Shown: positions 18,897 to 27,500 of the stretch, piece after piece
Numbering within the stretch: the first letter of the stretch is position 1
Layout of the letters: each line of letters begins with the position of its first letter
Made by a program: the position numbers and the translations under genes
Notes under the pieces: generated by a model
What the model saw: the letters and a program-made list of their open reading frames with translations, nothing else
The model's database searches: none
What the model was told of the DNA's origin: nothing
DNA from: an uncultured Magnetospirillum sp.
GTDB lineage: Bacteria > Pseudomonadota > Alphaproteobacteria > Rhodospirillales > Magnetospirillaceae
DNA: 61,013 nt
Reading direction: 5' to 3'
NCBI RefSeq assembly: GCF_903853455.1
Contig: NZ_CAINTR010000183.1
Location: 1 to 61,013 of the forward strand

Positions 18897-20279
18897 TCAG
18901 ACCCACACCGTATATCGAAGAACTTTCTCGGTGTGGCTGGCGAAGCCGCGCTTGTACAGGCTGATGTTGCGCAGTTTGGCGTCGAAGCCCTCGGCCGTGT
19001 GCAGGAGGCCGAAATCGAACCGCTTCTGCCCCTCCGCCTTGGCGTCCATGATCGCCTGATGCAGGACCACATGCCCCAGCGGCTTGTTGCCGATGATCAC
19101 CTTGGCACTGGCCCAGTAATAGGTGGTGCTGCCATGGCGCGACGACAGCAGGGCCACCACCGGCTTTTCCTCGAAATAACCGATATAGAGGTTGAAGCGT
19201 CCCTCGTCGAGATAGGTGGCGAGGATGTCCGTCGATACGGCCGGCCAACGGCCGCAGTCGAAATGAACCTCCCGGTAGAGGTCGATCTGCACCGGATCGG
19301 GGGTGGTGGTCTTGACAATTCGGATGTTCTTGCGCCCCCAGCGCAGACTCTGGCGGTGAGCATCGCGATAGCCCCGCTCGATCGCCTCCTCGCTGGCGGA
19401 CAGGTCGATCCAGGCGGCGGTGAAGGAAACGACCCCGGCATCCGTGTTGGTGATCCATGCCCAGAGCAGCGGCGACAAGGCAACGCCCGGACGGGCCTCG
19501 AACATGGCCGAGGAACAGCCGGACCATTCCAGGATGATCCGCAACTGGCGCACCGCCAGGCTTTCCGCCTGGGCGATCTGCGGGTGGGCCTCGTCCAGCC
19601 GGGTCAACAGAATCCAGGTTTCACGGCATCCCAGATAGCGGTCGCCACGGGCATCGGCCTCGACCTGCAGGATCGGGCGGCCGTTTCCGTCCAGCACGAA
19701 GAACGAGCAGTCGTCGACGACGACGCCGCCGTCAGGGGGCGGAGTCTGGCAATAACGTTTAGTGAGGGTGGGGTCGCGCAACGGATCATTGAGAAGGGGG
19801 GAATCAGGCAGGGACGCCACGATACGAGCATAGTCGGTGGGATCGGAATGGGCGGTCTGCACCATCAGATCGCCGTCCTCCAGTTCCAGCAGCAGCCCGC
19901 CGGTGTTCTGGATGCCGCGCAGACGGTTGGCGGCCCTCTGGTCGGCGGCGGCGGCCCATTCCATGTGCAGCTTGCGCTCGATCTCCGCCCGGCTCGCATA
20001 GGCGTCGGCGCGTACGTCCGCATCTCCCACGTTGGAAAGCCGGCCATAGGCGGCAAGCGCCGATGCCGTCAGTCCGGCGTCGCGCAGCGCGTCGGCCAGT
20101 TGCCGCCAGTTCGCCACGTCGTCCTTGCCGTCGTCTTGCAAAAGTTGTTCGAGGAAGCTGAGCAGCGTGGTTGGCACGCGATGGCGAATCACCTGCAGCG
20201 CCAGCGTATCGCCATGATCGATGGCATCAAGAATGGCCGTGTCAGCATCGTTGACCGGCCGGGCCTGCTCTCGCAGCAT
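18897..20279 (-). CDS. FemAB/GNAT-like acyltransferase with N-terminal helical repeats
   Basis: A 460-residue protein. Residues about 1-120 are helical and TPR-like (ADALRDAGLTASALAAYGRL, ADAYASRAEIERKLHMEWAA). The middle of the protein (about residues 130-250) is mixed. The C-terminal 200 residues resemble the acetyltransferase half of the FemAB/BioF2 group: AIERGYRDAHRQSLRWGRK, a central strand YFEEKPVVALLSSRHGSTTY, then LGHVVLHQAIMDAKAEGQKR and DFGLLHTAEGFDAKLRNISL with a final FKRGFA-like ending (YKRGFASHTEKVLRY). These enzymes move acyl or aminoacyl groups onto cell-surface or peptide acceptors. The substrate is unknown. It is convergent with the membrane protein gene; the stop codons abut with no gap. 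The acyltransferase label is moderately secure. Confidence 0.65.
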   Translation of the reverse strand: MLREQARPVNDADTAILDAIDHGDTLALQVIRHRVPTTLLSFLEQLLQDDGKDDVANWRQLADALRDAGLTASALAAYGRLSNVGDADVRADAYASRAEIERKLHMEWAAAADQRAANRLRGIQNTGGLLLELEDGDLMVQTAHSDPTDYARIVASLPDSPLLNDPLRDPTLTKRYCQTPPPDGGVVVDDCSFFVLDGNGRPILQVEADARGDRYLGCRETWILLTRLDEAHPQIAQAESLAVRQLRIILEWSGCSSAMFEARPGVALSPLLWAWITNTDAGVVSFTAAWIDLSASEEAIERGYRDAHRQSLRWGRKNIRIVKTTTPDPVQIDLYREVHFDCGRWPAVSTDILATYLDEGRFNLYIGYFEEKPVVALLSSRHGSTTYYWASAKVIIGNKPLGHVVLHQAIMDAKAEGQKRFDFGLLHTAEGFDAKLRNISLYKRGFASHTEKVLRYTVWV

Positions 20280-20379
20280 TATGTCTCCCCTGGCGTACGC
20301 GAAACGTCCACACCATCGTCAACGGGCCGGTGGAAGGTGTAGCGGGGAGCGGCACCTGATGGGACCCGGATCGGCGAAT

Positions 20380-20413
20380 GCCCCCTTCCCGTCCGAACGG
20401 ACAGGAAGGGGGC
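20380..20413 (-). terminator. Strong hairpin after the FlaF-like gene
   Basis: GCCCCCTTCC...GTCC pairs with GGAC...GGAAGGGGGC around a four-base loop GAAC, with one bulge. It begins six bases past the stop of the minus-strand gene ending at 20419. There is no T run on the minus-strand exit, so it may act as a 3' stabiliser or a Rho-assisted end. It also separates this gene from the acyltransferase gene. Confidence 0.6.
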
Positions 20414-20418
20414 TTCGA

Positions 20419-20766
20419 TCACCGCGCCTTGGCGCCCTCGAGCAGACCTTCGGAGATCTGGAGGTTGATGTTGATGAAGGAGTCGATGGTCTCGTTGGTG
20501 ACGCTTTCCAAACCCGCCAGGGTCTTGTCGGCGACGAACTGCGCCAGCCGGCGGAGATTGCGCTTCACGTCCTCGCTCAAGACGCAGTCCTCGTGCGAAA
20601 TGACGGTGCAGAGCGCCACCCAGGTGTCGAGGTTGCTCTTCAAGGCGACGGCGAAAGGACCGACGTTCTTGTCGCGCTCGCTCCTGGTCTGATCGAGCAG
20701 GATGGCAGCCTGGGACAGCTGGAATGCTTGCTCCTCAGCAAGAGAGAGTGAGGTCTGCTGAGACAT
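20419..20766 (-). CDS. Small FlaF-like protein
   Basis: A 115-residue protein beginning at 20766 behind an excellent ribosome site (AGGAGG). The open frame continues upstream but this start is clear. The central pattern FAVALKSNLDTWVALCTVIS followed by LSEDVKRNLRRLAQFVADKT matches the layout of FlaF proteins (F..AL..N..LW..L, then LP..LR..L..L..FV...T). FlaF promotes flagellin export and modification in Caulobacter and Rhizobium relatives. The C-terminal extension ETIDSFININLQISEGLLEG is longer than in classical FlaF. No other flagellar gene is in the window. The family call is moderate. Confidence 0.55.
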   Translation of the reverse strand: MSQQTSLSLAEEQAFQLSQAAILLDQTRSERDKNVGPFAVALKSNLDTWVALCTVISHEDCVLSEDVKRNLRRLAQFVADKTLAGLESVTNETIDSFININLQISEGLLEGAKAR

Positions 20767-20983
20767 GGTTCCTCCTGATCGGTTCGCCGAAGTTGGGTTT
20801 CGTAGAAATGCCTTCGGTAAAATTCTCGAAGATGATGCCGTTTCTGCCGCGCGTCCGCACCGGACTAAATCAGGTTGGCCTTCGGCGTGTGCCCCGTTGG
20901 CAACCAATTGTCACGAGCCTACTGCCGTTTGGGATGATATTCAACCTCGTGCTGCCGATGCCTTGCGACGATTTTGGCAGGCT
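20767..20983. other. Gap between the FlaF-like gene and the ATP synthase terminator
   Basis: This stretch contains the promoter region of the FlaF-like gene on the minus strand. I see no convincing hexamer pair and no other gene with family similarity; the open frames covering it on either strand have shadow-like composition. Confidence 0.35.
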
Positions 20984-20988
20984 CCAAA

Positions 20989-21024
20989 ACAAAACCCCCG
21001 CCGGAGTGGTCCGACGGGGGGTTT
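20989..21024 (-). terminator. Terminator of the F0 ATP synthase operon
   Basis: On the minus strand CCCCCGTCGGA pairs with TCCGGCGGGGG around a short ACCAC-type loop, and TTTTGTTTT follows. It lies about 30 bases after the atpF stop at 21051. Stem, loop and T tract together make a textbook intrinsic terminator. Confidence 0.85.
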
Positions 21025-21050
21025 ATCTTGGGGGGAAAGCCCGGCAAATC

Positions 21051-21608
21051 TTAGTGAAGCTTGCCCGGCAGATCCGAAATGGCGGCATCAACCAGTTGGC
21101 TGGTCTGGGCGGCCGACATGCTTTCGCCGATCATTTTCTGAGCGGCACCGATGGCGACATCGACGGCGAGGTTCTGAACCTCCTTCACCGCCTGGGCTTC
21201 GGCCTGGGCGATGCGGTCGAGAGCCATCTGCTCGCGGCGCTTCATGCTGGCGTCGAGATCCTTGGCCGCCTGCTTGGCGAGACGCTCGGCCTCGGCCTTG
21301 GCATGGGCGATGATTTCCTCGGCTTCCTTCATGGCGTCGCGCTGCTTGCGCTGATAGGTGGCCAGCATCTCCTGGGCCTCCTCACGCAGCTTGTGCGCCT
21401 CGTCGAGGCGGGCCTTGATCTTGGCGGCGCGGGCGTCGAGCCCGGCGGCGATGGCGCGCGACACCGGCCGCCAGGCCAGCACCACCACCAGGATGAAGGA
21501 AACATCGACCCAGAAATGGGGCTCGGTATAGAAGGGGCCGTGATGGGCCGCATGCTCGGCGACGGCGGCGCCATGTTCGGCGGCGGCGGCGAAGGCGCTA
21601 GAAATCAT
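21051..21608 (-). CDS. atpF: ATP synthase F0 subunit b
   Basis: A 185-residue b subunit. One N-terminal membrane helix ([15 protein letters not shown]) is followed by a long charged coiled coil ([20 protein letters not shown] and onward), the peripheral stalk that holds F1 to the a subunit. It starts on the last four bases of the b' gene, the final gene of the operon. Alphaproteobacteria carry two distinct b-type subunits; this is the second, recognised by its Ala/His-rich N-terminal lead ([19 protein letters not shown]). Confidence 0.93.
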   Translation of the reverse strand: MISSAFAAAAEHGAAVAEHAAHHGPFYTEPHFWVDVSFILVVVLAWRPVSRAIAAGLDARAAKIKARLDEAHKLREEAQEMLATYQRKQRDAMKEAEEIIAHAKAEAERLAKQAAKDLDASMKRREQMALDRIAQAEAQAVKEVQNLAVDVAIGAAQKMIGESMSAAQTSQLVDAAISDLPGKLH

Positions 21609-22099
21609 TTGCCGTGCTCCTTGAGGGCGGCGGCGACGGCGGTTTCCAACCGGGCGGCATCGGCGGCGGAGCCGACGAGGCGAGCGAAGACGGAACCGGC
21701 CACGTCGACGGCCACGTCGCGGACATTGGCCACGGCCTTGTCCTTGGCCTGGGCGATACGGACCTCGCCGGCCTTGATCTGCTCGGCCAAGCGGGCGGCC
21801 AGCGCCTTGTTGCGCTCGTCGGCCTCCTGGGCGAGGCGATCCGACGCCTCCTTGATGACGGAATGGGCGTGGGCGCGGGATTCGGACAGAGCCCTCTCAT
21901 ACGCCGCCACCGCAGCCTCGGCCTCGGCCTTCAACTGAGCGGCCTTGTCGAGATTGTCGTCGATCTTGCGCTGACGCTCGTCGAGGACGGCGCCGATCTT
22001 GGGCAGGGCCACCATGGTCATCAACACGTAAAGCGTGACGAAGGTGAGCAACAGCCAGAACAGCTGGGGCGCAAAAAAGGTGGGATCGAATTGAGGCAT
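21605..22099 (-). CDS. ATP synthase F0 subunit b'
   Basis: A 164-residue b' subunit. It begins [20 protein letters not shown], has one membrane helix ([20 protein letters not shown]) and a charged stalk helix beginning [20 protein letters not shown]. The b/b' heterodimer forms the peripheral stalk in alphaproteobacteria, cyanobacteria and chloroplasts. It lies between atpE and atpF, overlapping the latter by four bases. In different databases this gene is called atpF', atpG or atpX. Confidence 0.93.
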   Translation of the reverse strand: MPQFDPTFFAPQLFWLLLTFVTLYVLMTMVALPKIGAVLDERQRKIDDNLDKAAQLKAEAEAAVAAYERALSESRAHAHSVIKEASDRLAQEADERNKALAARLAEQIKAGEVRIAQAKDKAVANVRDVAVDVAGSVFARLVGSAADAARLETAVAAALKEHGK

Positions 22100-22159
22100 C
22101 CCGAAGCTCCTGGGCGGGTATTAGATGCTGACCCGAAAAGTCTCGGACCGGCCGGATGA

Positions 22160-22190
22160 CCGCGACGGAGTGATGACCACCCCGTCGCGG
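22160..22190 (-). promoter_or_regulatory. Hairpin between atpE and the b' gene
   Basis: CCGCGACGG pairs with CCGTCGCGG and the stem continues through G-T and Watson-Crick pairs to about 13 pairs around a five-base loop. It sits in the middle of the 123-base gap, the largest inside the operon. No T run follows, so it is more likely an RNA stabiliser or processing site than a full terminator. Confidence 0.55.
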
Positions 22191-22222
22191 CACCGACCAC
22201 GTTCCGAAGGAGACTCTTCGCC

Positions 22223-22447
22223 TTAGGCGAAGAGAACCATCAGGGCAACGACCAGGGCGAACAGCGCGATCGCCTCGGTCACCGCGAAGCCGATCCAGCC
22301 GTAAAGCTCGACATTGGCCTTGGCGGACGGGTTGCGGCCGACGGTGGCGATCAGGCTGGACCAAATGTTGCCCACGCCGATACCCGAACCGATCATGCCG
22401 ATGGCAGCCAGACCAGCACCGATGAACTTAGCAGCTTGCGGATCCAT
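22223..22447 (-). CDS. atpE: ATP synthase F0 subunit c
   Basis: A 74-residue proteolipid of two membrane helices that forms the rotor ring. The polar loop is ATVGRNPSAKANV, and the proton-carrying acid is the Glu in FAVTEAIALFALVVAL. The start at 22447 (MDPQAAKFIGAGLAAIGM) is set by family alignment and an upstream GAAGGAG site; the frame continues upstream without similarity. The wide intergenic gap downstream contains a strong hairpin. Confidence 0.97.
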   Translation of the reverse strand: MDPQAAKFIGAGLAAIGMIGSGIGVGNIWSSLIATVGRNPSAKANVELYGWIGFAVTEAIALFALVVALMVLFA

Positions 22448-22503
22448 GTACTCAACTCCTTCAGGACAAAACGGAATAGGATGAACGTCTGACCGCACCC
22501 GCC

Positions 22504-23247
22504 TCAATGCATGTGGATGGCATCGTGCAGGTAGATGCAGGACAGGATGGTGAAGACATAAGCCTGGAGCAGGGCGATACCGAATTCCAGTACCGTCACC
22601 GCCGACAGGAAGGCGAAGGGAACCACACCGGGGACCAGATAGAACGCACCCAGCGACACCACGAAGCCGCCCATCACCTTGAGGATGATGTGGCCCACCG
22701 TCATGTTGGCGAACAAACGGACGGCGAGGCTGAAGGGACGCGAAAAGTACGAGATCAGCTCGATGGGGATCAGGATGATCGCGGTCGCGATCGGCGCACC
22801 CTCGGGGAAGAACATGCGCAGGTAATGGGTGCCGTGACGGGCGAAGCCAATGATGGTCACGCCGACGAACACGAAGGCCGCCATGGCGAAGGTCACGATC
22901 ACGTGGCTGGTATAGGTGAAGCCGATCACCGGGATCGGCATCATGCCCAGCAGGTTGCCGAACAGCACGAACATGAACAGGGAGAAGATGAAGGGGAAGT
23001 ACTTCCGCCCTTCGGCTCCCACGTTGTCGCGCAGCATGCCGGCGATGAATTCGTAGAAGATTTCCGCCATGGACTGCCAGCGGCCCGGCACCAGGGCGCG
23101 CGAGCGCACCGACAGCGTCAGGAACAAGGTGATCAGACAGACGGATAGCACCATCATGGCCGCGGAGTTGGTGAACGAAATGTCCAACGCCCCGACCTTG
23201 AGCGGAACCAACGGCTGGATCTTGAACTGTTCGATCGGATTAGCCAC
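22504..23247 (-). CDS. atpB: ATP synthase F0 subunit a
   Basis: A 247-residue a subunit with five to six membrane helices that forms the proton half-channels against the c ring. The essential Arg lies in LAVRLFANMTVGHI. The last helices (GIALLQAYVFTILSCIYLHD) are typical. It precedes atpE and follows atpI by 12 bases in the order atpI-B-E-F'-F. The F1 genes are not in this window, consistent with the split operons of alphaproteobacteria. Confidence 0.97.
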   Translation of the reverse strand: MANPIEQFKIQPLVPLKVGALDISFTNSAAMMVLSVCLITLFLTLSVRSRALVPGRWQSMAEIFYEFIAGMLRDNVGAEGRKYFPFIFSLFMFVLFGNLLGMMPIPVIGFTYTSHVIVTFAMAAFVFVGVTIIGFARHGTHYLRMFFPEGAPIATAIILIPIELISYFSRPFSLAVRLFANMTVGHIILKVMGGFVVSLGAFYLVPGVVPFAFLSAVTVLEFGIALLQAYVFTILSCIYLHDAIHMH

Positions 23248-23259
23248 CGCATGCCTCTC

Positions 23260-23613
23260 TCAATGGTTCTTCGTCTGCTCTGCCCGGCGCTGCGCCTGTC
23301 CCAGACCGACCGAGGCGTCCATGCCGCGCATGACGCGAAGCACGTTCATCAAACCGGCCGCCCCACCCAGGATCAGAAACAACACCATCAACCAGGGCGC
23401 GGTCTTCAGCCAAGCGTCCAGCGCCCAACCTATCCCCACGCCAACCATCACACCAGCCACCAGCTCGACCCCGATGCGCATTCCAAGTCCCGCTCCGGTC
23501 GGCCGTCCTCGGCTTTCCGGTCCACGACCCGAATCTTCCTCTTCCCTTGCGCGGGCGACGCGCAAACGAGCATCGAGGTCTTCCAGCGACGGGGGCGTCT
23601 CGGGGTCAGCCAT
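23260..23613 (-). CDS. atpI: ATP synthase assembly protein AtpI-like
   Basis: A 117-residue protein from the ATG at 23613 (MADPETPPSLEDLDARLRVA). It has a charged N-terminal half and two membrane helices (LVAGVMVGVGIGWALDAWL and PWLMVLFLILGGAAGLMNVL). AtpI assists c-ring assembly and is the usual first gene of the F0 operon. The start is chosen because the promoter hexamers at 23669-23697 exclude the longer in-frame starts upstream. It is the alphaproteobacterial AtpI type. Confidence 0.9.
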   Translation of the reverse strand: MADPETPPSLEDLDARLRVARAREEEDSGRGPESRGRPTGAGLGMRIGVELVAGVMVGVGIGWALDAWLKTAPWLMVLFLILGGAAGLMNVLRVMRGMDASVGLGQAQRRAEQTKNH

Positions 23614-23668
23614 TTGGGTGCATCCTCGATATCCCCCCTTCTGGCCCATGGGTGCCAAAAGCGCGGGC

Positions 23669-23697
23669 ACCATAAGGTCTGGCCCCACCCGTGTCAA
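23669..23697 (-). promoter_or_regulatory. Sigma-70 promoter of the F0 ATP synthase operon
   Basis: On the minus strand TTGACA (23692-23697) and TATGGT (23669-23674) are separated by exactly 17 bases. The -10 lies about 55 bases before the atpI ATG. A perfect -35 and good spacing make this the clearest housekeeping promoter in the window. Confidence 0.75.
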
Positions 23698-23782
23698 GGC
23701 CGTAAACCCGCAGAACTAATCCGCTGTTTCGCATAGGAATTTCAAGCCCCACCGGTCCTTGCGGCCCCAAGGGATATTGCAG

Positions 23783-23823
23783 CGCGACAAAAAATCTTTC
23801 CTCCCCGAAGGGGTGGTGTCGCG
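23783..23823 (-). terminator. Terminator after hepT
   Basis: On the minus strand CCACCCC-TTC-GGGGAGG (one internal mismatch) is followed by AAAGATTTTTT. An outer pairing CGCGACA / TGTCGCG encloses the whole element. It begins about 18 bases after the hepT stop and separates the toxin-antitoxin pair from the ATP synthase promoter. Confidence 0.6.
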
Positions 23824-23840
23824 GGAATCGCGCGCCAAGG

Positions 23841-24191
23841 CTAGGATTCGTCGGGGGCCCCCGCCCCGATCACCAGGAGGTCGGCGATCAGCGTCGGCAG
23901 AAAGAGCGTGGCGGTATCGAAGATGATCCGAGGATCGGCCCCATCGTAATTGTGAGCAAGCACATTGCGCATGCCGATAATCTGGCGCCAGGGAATGGCG
24001 GGAAAGCGGCTTTGAACGTCATCGGGAATGCGGCGGGCGGCCTCGCCGACGATCTCGATGGCGCGGGCGGTGGCGAATTGGGTCCGCACATCCGCCCGGA
24101 AATCTTCCCAACTCATGCCCCCAACAAAGCCCCGTGCTTTCCGGGCATGATCGAGCATGTCATCAAGAAAATCGGCGAACTCACGCGTCAC
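23841..24191 (-). CDS. hepT: HepT-like HEPN toxin (DUF86)
   Basis: A 116-residue all-helical HEPN protein. The catalytic HEPN motif Rx4HxY is present as RNVLAHNY near residues 74-81. The helix before it (TARAIEIVGEAARRIPDDVQ) is the standard DUF86 signature. HepT toxins are RNases or tRNA-acting enzymes inactivated by their MNT partner, which adenylylates the tyrosine of the motif. The start overlaps the stop of the mntA gene by four bases, so the pair forms one unit. It ends at a hairpin with a T run. Confidence 0.9.
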   Translation of the reverse strand: MTREFADFLDDMLDHARKARGFVGGMSWEDFRADVRTQFATARAIEIVGEAARRIPDDVQSRFPAIPWRQIIGMRNVLAHNYDGADPRIIFDTATLFLPTLIADLLVIGAGAPDES

Positions 24192-24481
24192 AACGGCCGC
24201 ACCTCGGCCAAAATGTGGCGACCGATGCGGCGCTTGAGCGTCTTCTTGTTGGCGAGTTCGACCTTCAGGCCGAGGGCATCGGACAGTTCGAGCTGAAGCC
24301 CGACGTAATCCACCAGGGTGGTTCCGTCCGCCAGATCCACCAGCAGGTCGAGATCGCTGTCCTCGCGTTGCTCACCCCGCGCATAGGAGCCGAACACCCC
24401 CATCTCACGGATGCGGTAGCGGCGATTCAGATCGGGCTGCATGGCCCGAAGCTGGCCCATGATGTCGTCGAGGGTTCGCAT
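24188..24481 (-). CDS. mntA: MntA-like nucleotidyltransferase antitoxin
   Basis: A 97-residue minimal nucleotidyltransferase. The active-site pattern GSx10DxD is exact: GSYARGEQREDSDLD near residues 30-45, preceded by the strand EMGVF. MntA antitoxins transfer AMP to the HEPN toxin and thereby block it. The remaining helix-strand region (VGLQLELSDALGLKVELAN) is typical of the family. It lies 46 bases after the smc stop and could receive read-through from smc. The HEPN/MNT module is the most abundant two-gene toxin-antitoxin type in many prokaryotes. Confidence 0.9.
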   Translation of the reverse strand: MRTLDDIMGQLRAMQPDLNRRYRIREMGVFGSYARGEQREDSDLDLLVDLADGTTLVDYVGLQLELSDALGLKVELANKKTLKRRIGRHILAEVRPL

Positions 24482-24527
24482 GTCGCGTCACCACCTTGTT
24501 CCGGCGGGATTATAGCCTGAACCCGCC

Positions 24528-27500
24528 CTACCTCACCACCGTCTTGTCCCTGAGCGCCTCGGCCTGGGCGAGATCGACCGAGACCAACTGCGACACGCCG
24601 CGCTCGGCCATGGTCACGCCGTAGAGGCGGTCCATGCGGGCCATGCTCATGCGGTGGTGGGTGACGATCAGGAAGCGGGTGCGGGTGGCCCGGGCGATGC
24701 CCTCCACCAGCGAGCAGAAGCGGTCCACGTTGGCGTCGTCCAGCGGCGCGTCGACCTCGTCCAGCACGCAGATGGGGGCCGGATTGGTCATGAACACCGC
24801 GAACAGCAGCGCCAGCGCGGTCAGGGCCTGCTCGCCGCCCGACAGCAGCGACAGCTGTTGCAGCCGTTTGCCCGGCGGGCTGGCCATGATCTCCAGCCCG
24901 GCTTCCAGCGGATCGGCGGATTCGGTCAGCGCCAGATGGGCGCGGCCGCCGCCGAACAGCTTGACGAACAGGTCGCGGAAATGCTGGTCCACCGCCTGGA
25001 ACGAGGCCAGCAGGCGCTCGCGGCCCTCGCGGTTGAGTTCGCCGATGGCATGGCGCAGCTTGGCGATGGCGGCGGTCAGGTCGTCCTTTTCCGCCACCAT
25101 GGCCTTGATGCGGGCGTCCAGTTCCTCGACCTCCTGCTCGGCCCGCAGGTTGACCGGCCCCATGTTGTCGCGCTCGCGGATCAAGCGGTCCAGCTTGCGC
25201 AGGGTCTCCTCCGGGTCGGGGCGCTCGGTTTCCACCAGACCGGCGACCTCGCGCAATTGCTCCGGCGTCATCTCCAGGCGTTCGGCGATGCGGCCGGCCA
25301 CAGTACGGCAGGCCTGGTCGGCGGCGGCCACGGCGGCCTCGCGCCGGATGCGGTCCTCGCGGGCCGACACCAAGATGCCTTCGACGGCGCGGACCAGACG
25401 GTCGGCCTCGGCCAGCGCCCCCTCGGCGCTAACCAGAGCGTCGCCACAGGCCTTGCGGGCGGCCTCGGCCGCCTCCATGCGCTCGAACAGGGCGGCGCGG
25501 CGCTTGGCGATGGTGTCGGGCAGGGTGGACAGCCGCTCGATCTCGGCCATCACCGTCTCGCGGCGCTCCTCCAGCTCCTCCACATGGGCGCGGGCGGCCT
25601 CGGTGCGGTTGCGCCAGGACTTGGCGTCGGCCTCCACCGCGTCGAGCCGGCGGCGGCGCTCGCCGCCCTCGCGGATCCGGCGGTCAAGCTCGGAGCGGGC
25701 CTCCACCAGGGCGGAGCGGCGCTCGGCCAGGGCGGCGCGCAGCGAGGCGACCCGGTCGCGGCCGTCGGTGGATTCGGGGAAGGCGGCCACCGCCGCCTTG
25801 GCCTCCGCCAATTCCGTCTCGGCCAGGGCCAGATCGGCGCCGACGCCGTCGCGCTGTTCGGTCACGGCGGCGAGGCGGCTTTCATAGGCGCTGAAGCGCT
25901 GGGCCAGTTTGGCATGGGCGTCACGGGCCTTGGCGGTTTCGGCCTCGGCCTGCTTGACCGCGTCCTTGGCGCGGCGCTCGGCCTCGGCGGCATGCTCGGC
26001 GGCCATGGTGGCGGTCTGCACCGCCTCCTCCGCCTCTTCCACCCCCAGCGAGGCATCCTCCAGGCGGGCTTCCAACTCGCGCAGGCGATTGCGCTGGGCG
26101 AGGCGCAACGCCATGGGGCTGGGGGCGCCGGCGCGGGCGGTATAGCCGTCCCAGCGCCACAGGTCGCCGTCGCGGCTGACCAGCCGCTGCCCCACCGCCA
26201 GGGCGGGGCGCAGGGCCTCGCCGGCCGCCGCGTCGGCCACCACCCCCACCTGGGACAGCCGCCGCGCCAGTTGCGACGGCGCGGTGACGAAGCGGGCCAG
26301 CGGCTCGGTGCCGGACGGCAAGGCGGGGGGATGGTCCAGCGGCCCCAGTTCGTCCCAGTGCAGCGGCGCGCTCGCATCGGTGGGCGCGCCGAGATCGTCG
26401 CCCAGCGCCGCCGCCAGGGCGGGCTCGAAGCCGGACATGGCGGAGGTGTCTTCCAGCACCGGCCGGTGGTCGCCGCCCTTGCCCTGGGCCAGCACCTGGC
26501 GCAGGGCGTCGGCCTCGGCCTGGAGGCGCGAACGGGCGGCGCTGGCGGCCTGGAAGGCGTCGCGGGTGGTTTCACGCGCCGCCTGGGCCTGAACGCGGGC
26601 CCGGTCGGCGGCCTCGGCGCCCTCGCGCGATTCGTCGAGGAATTCCAGCGCCCCTTCCAGGTCCATTTCCAGGGCGGTGAGATCGGAGCGGTCGATGCTT
26701 TCGGCCTCGATCTCGGCCCGCTGGCGCTCCACCTGGTCCAGCCGCTCCTTCAGGCGGTCGCGGCGGGTCTCGGTCTCGGACAGGCGGCGATGGGCGGCGC
26801 CGCGCTCGGCATCGGCGGCGGCCACCTCCTCCATCAGGGCCGACAGGTCGTGCTCGACCTCCACCACCGCGCCGGCCGCCAGATCCACCACCGCCTCGGC
26901 CTCGAGACGGGATTCGGCCTCGCCCTCCGAGGCCTCGATCAGGGCTTGGCGTTCCTCGTCCAGGCGGGCGATGGCTTGGGTGGCGTCGGCGGCGCGGGCA
27001 TGCTCGCGCTGAAGGTCGGCGCCGGCCTGGGCCAGTCTTGCCTCCAGATCGCGGCGGGTCTCGGCGAGGCGGCCTTCCTCGGCCTCCAGCTGCTCGCGCT
27101 CGGCCGCCACCTTCTGCAACGCCACCGCCGCGTCGGAATCGGCCCGGCGCAGGTCGGGCAGGCCGGCGGCGATCTCGGCCTGACGGGCGGCGGCGATGGC
27201 GGCCTGCTCGGTGGCCTCCTCCACCCGCATCTCGGCCTCGCGGAAGGCGGCCCGCGCCGCATCGACGCCGGCCAGCGCCGCCAGCCAGTCGAGATAGAGC
27301 ACCTGGGCCTCGATCTTGCGGATCTGCTCCGACAGGGTGCGGTAGCGGTTGGCCTGACGCGCCTGCTTCTGCAACGACTTCAACTGCTCGTCCAGGGTGG
27401 TCAGCACGTCGTCGAGGCGCGACAGGTTGGTCTCGGCGTTCTTGAGACGCAGCTCGGCTTCGTGGCGGCGGGAATACAGGCCGGAAATGCCGGCGGCCTC

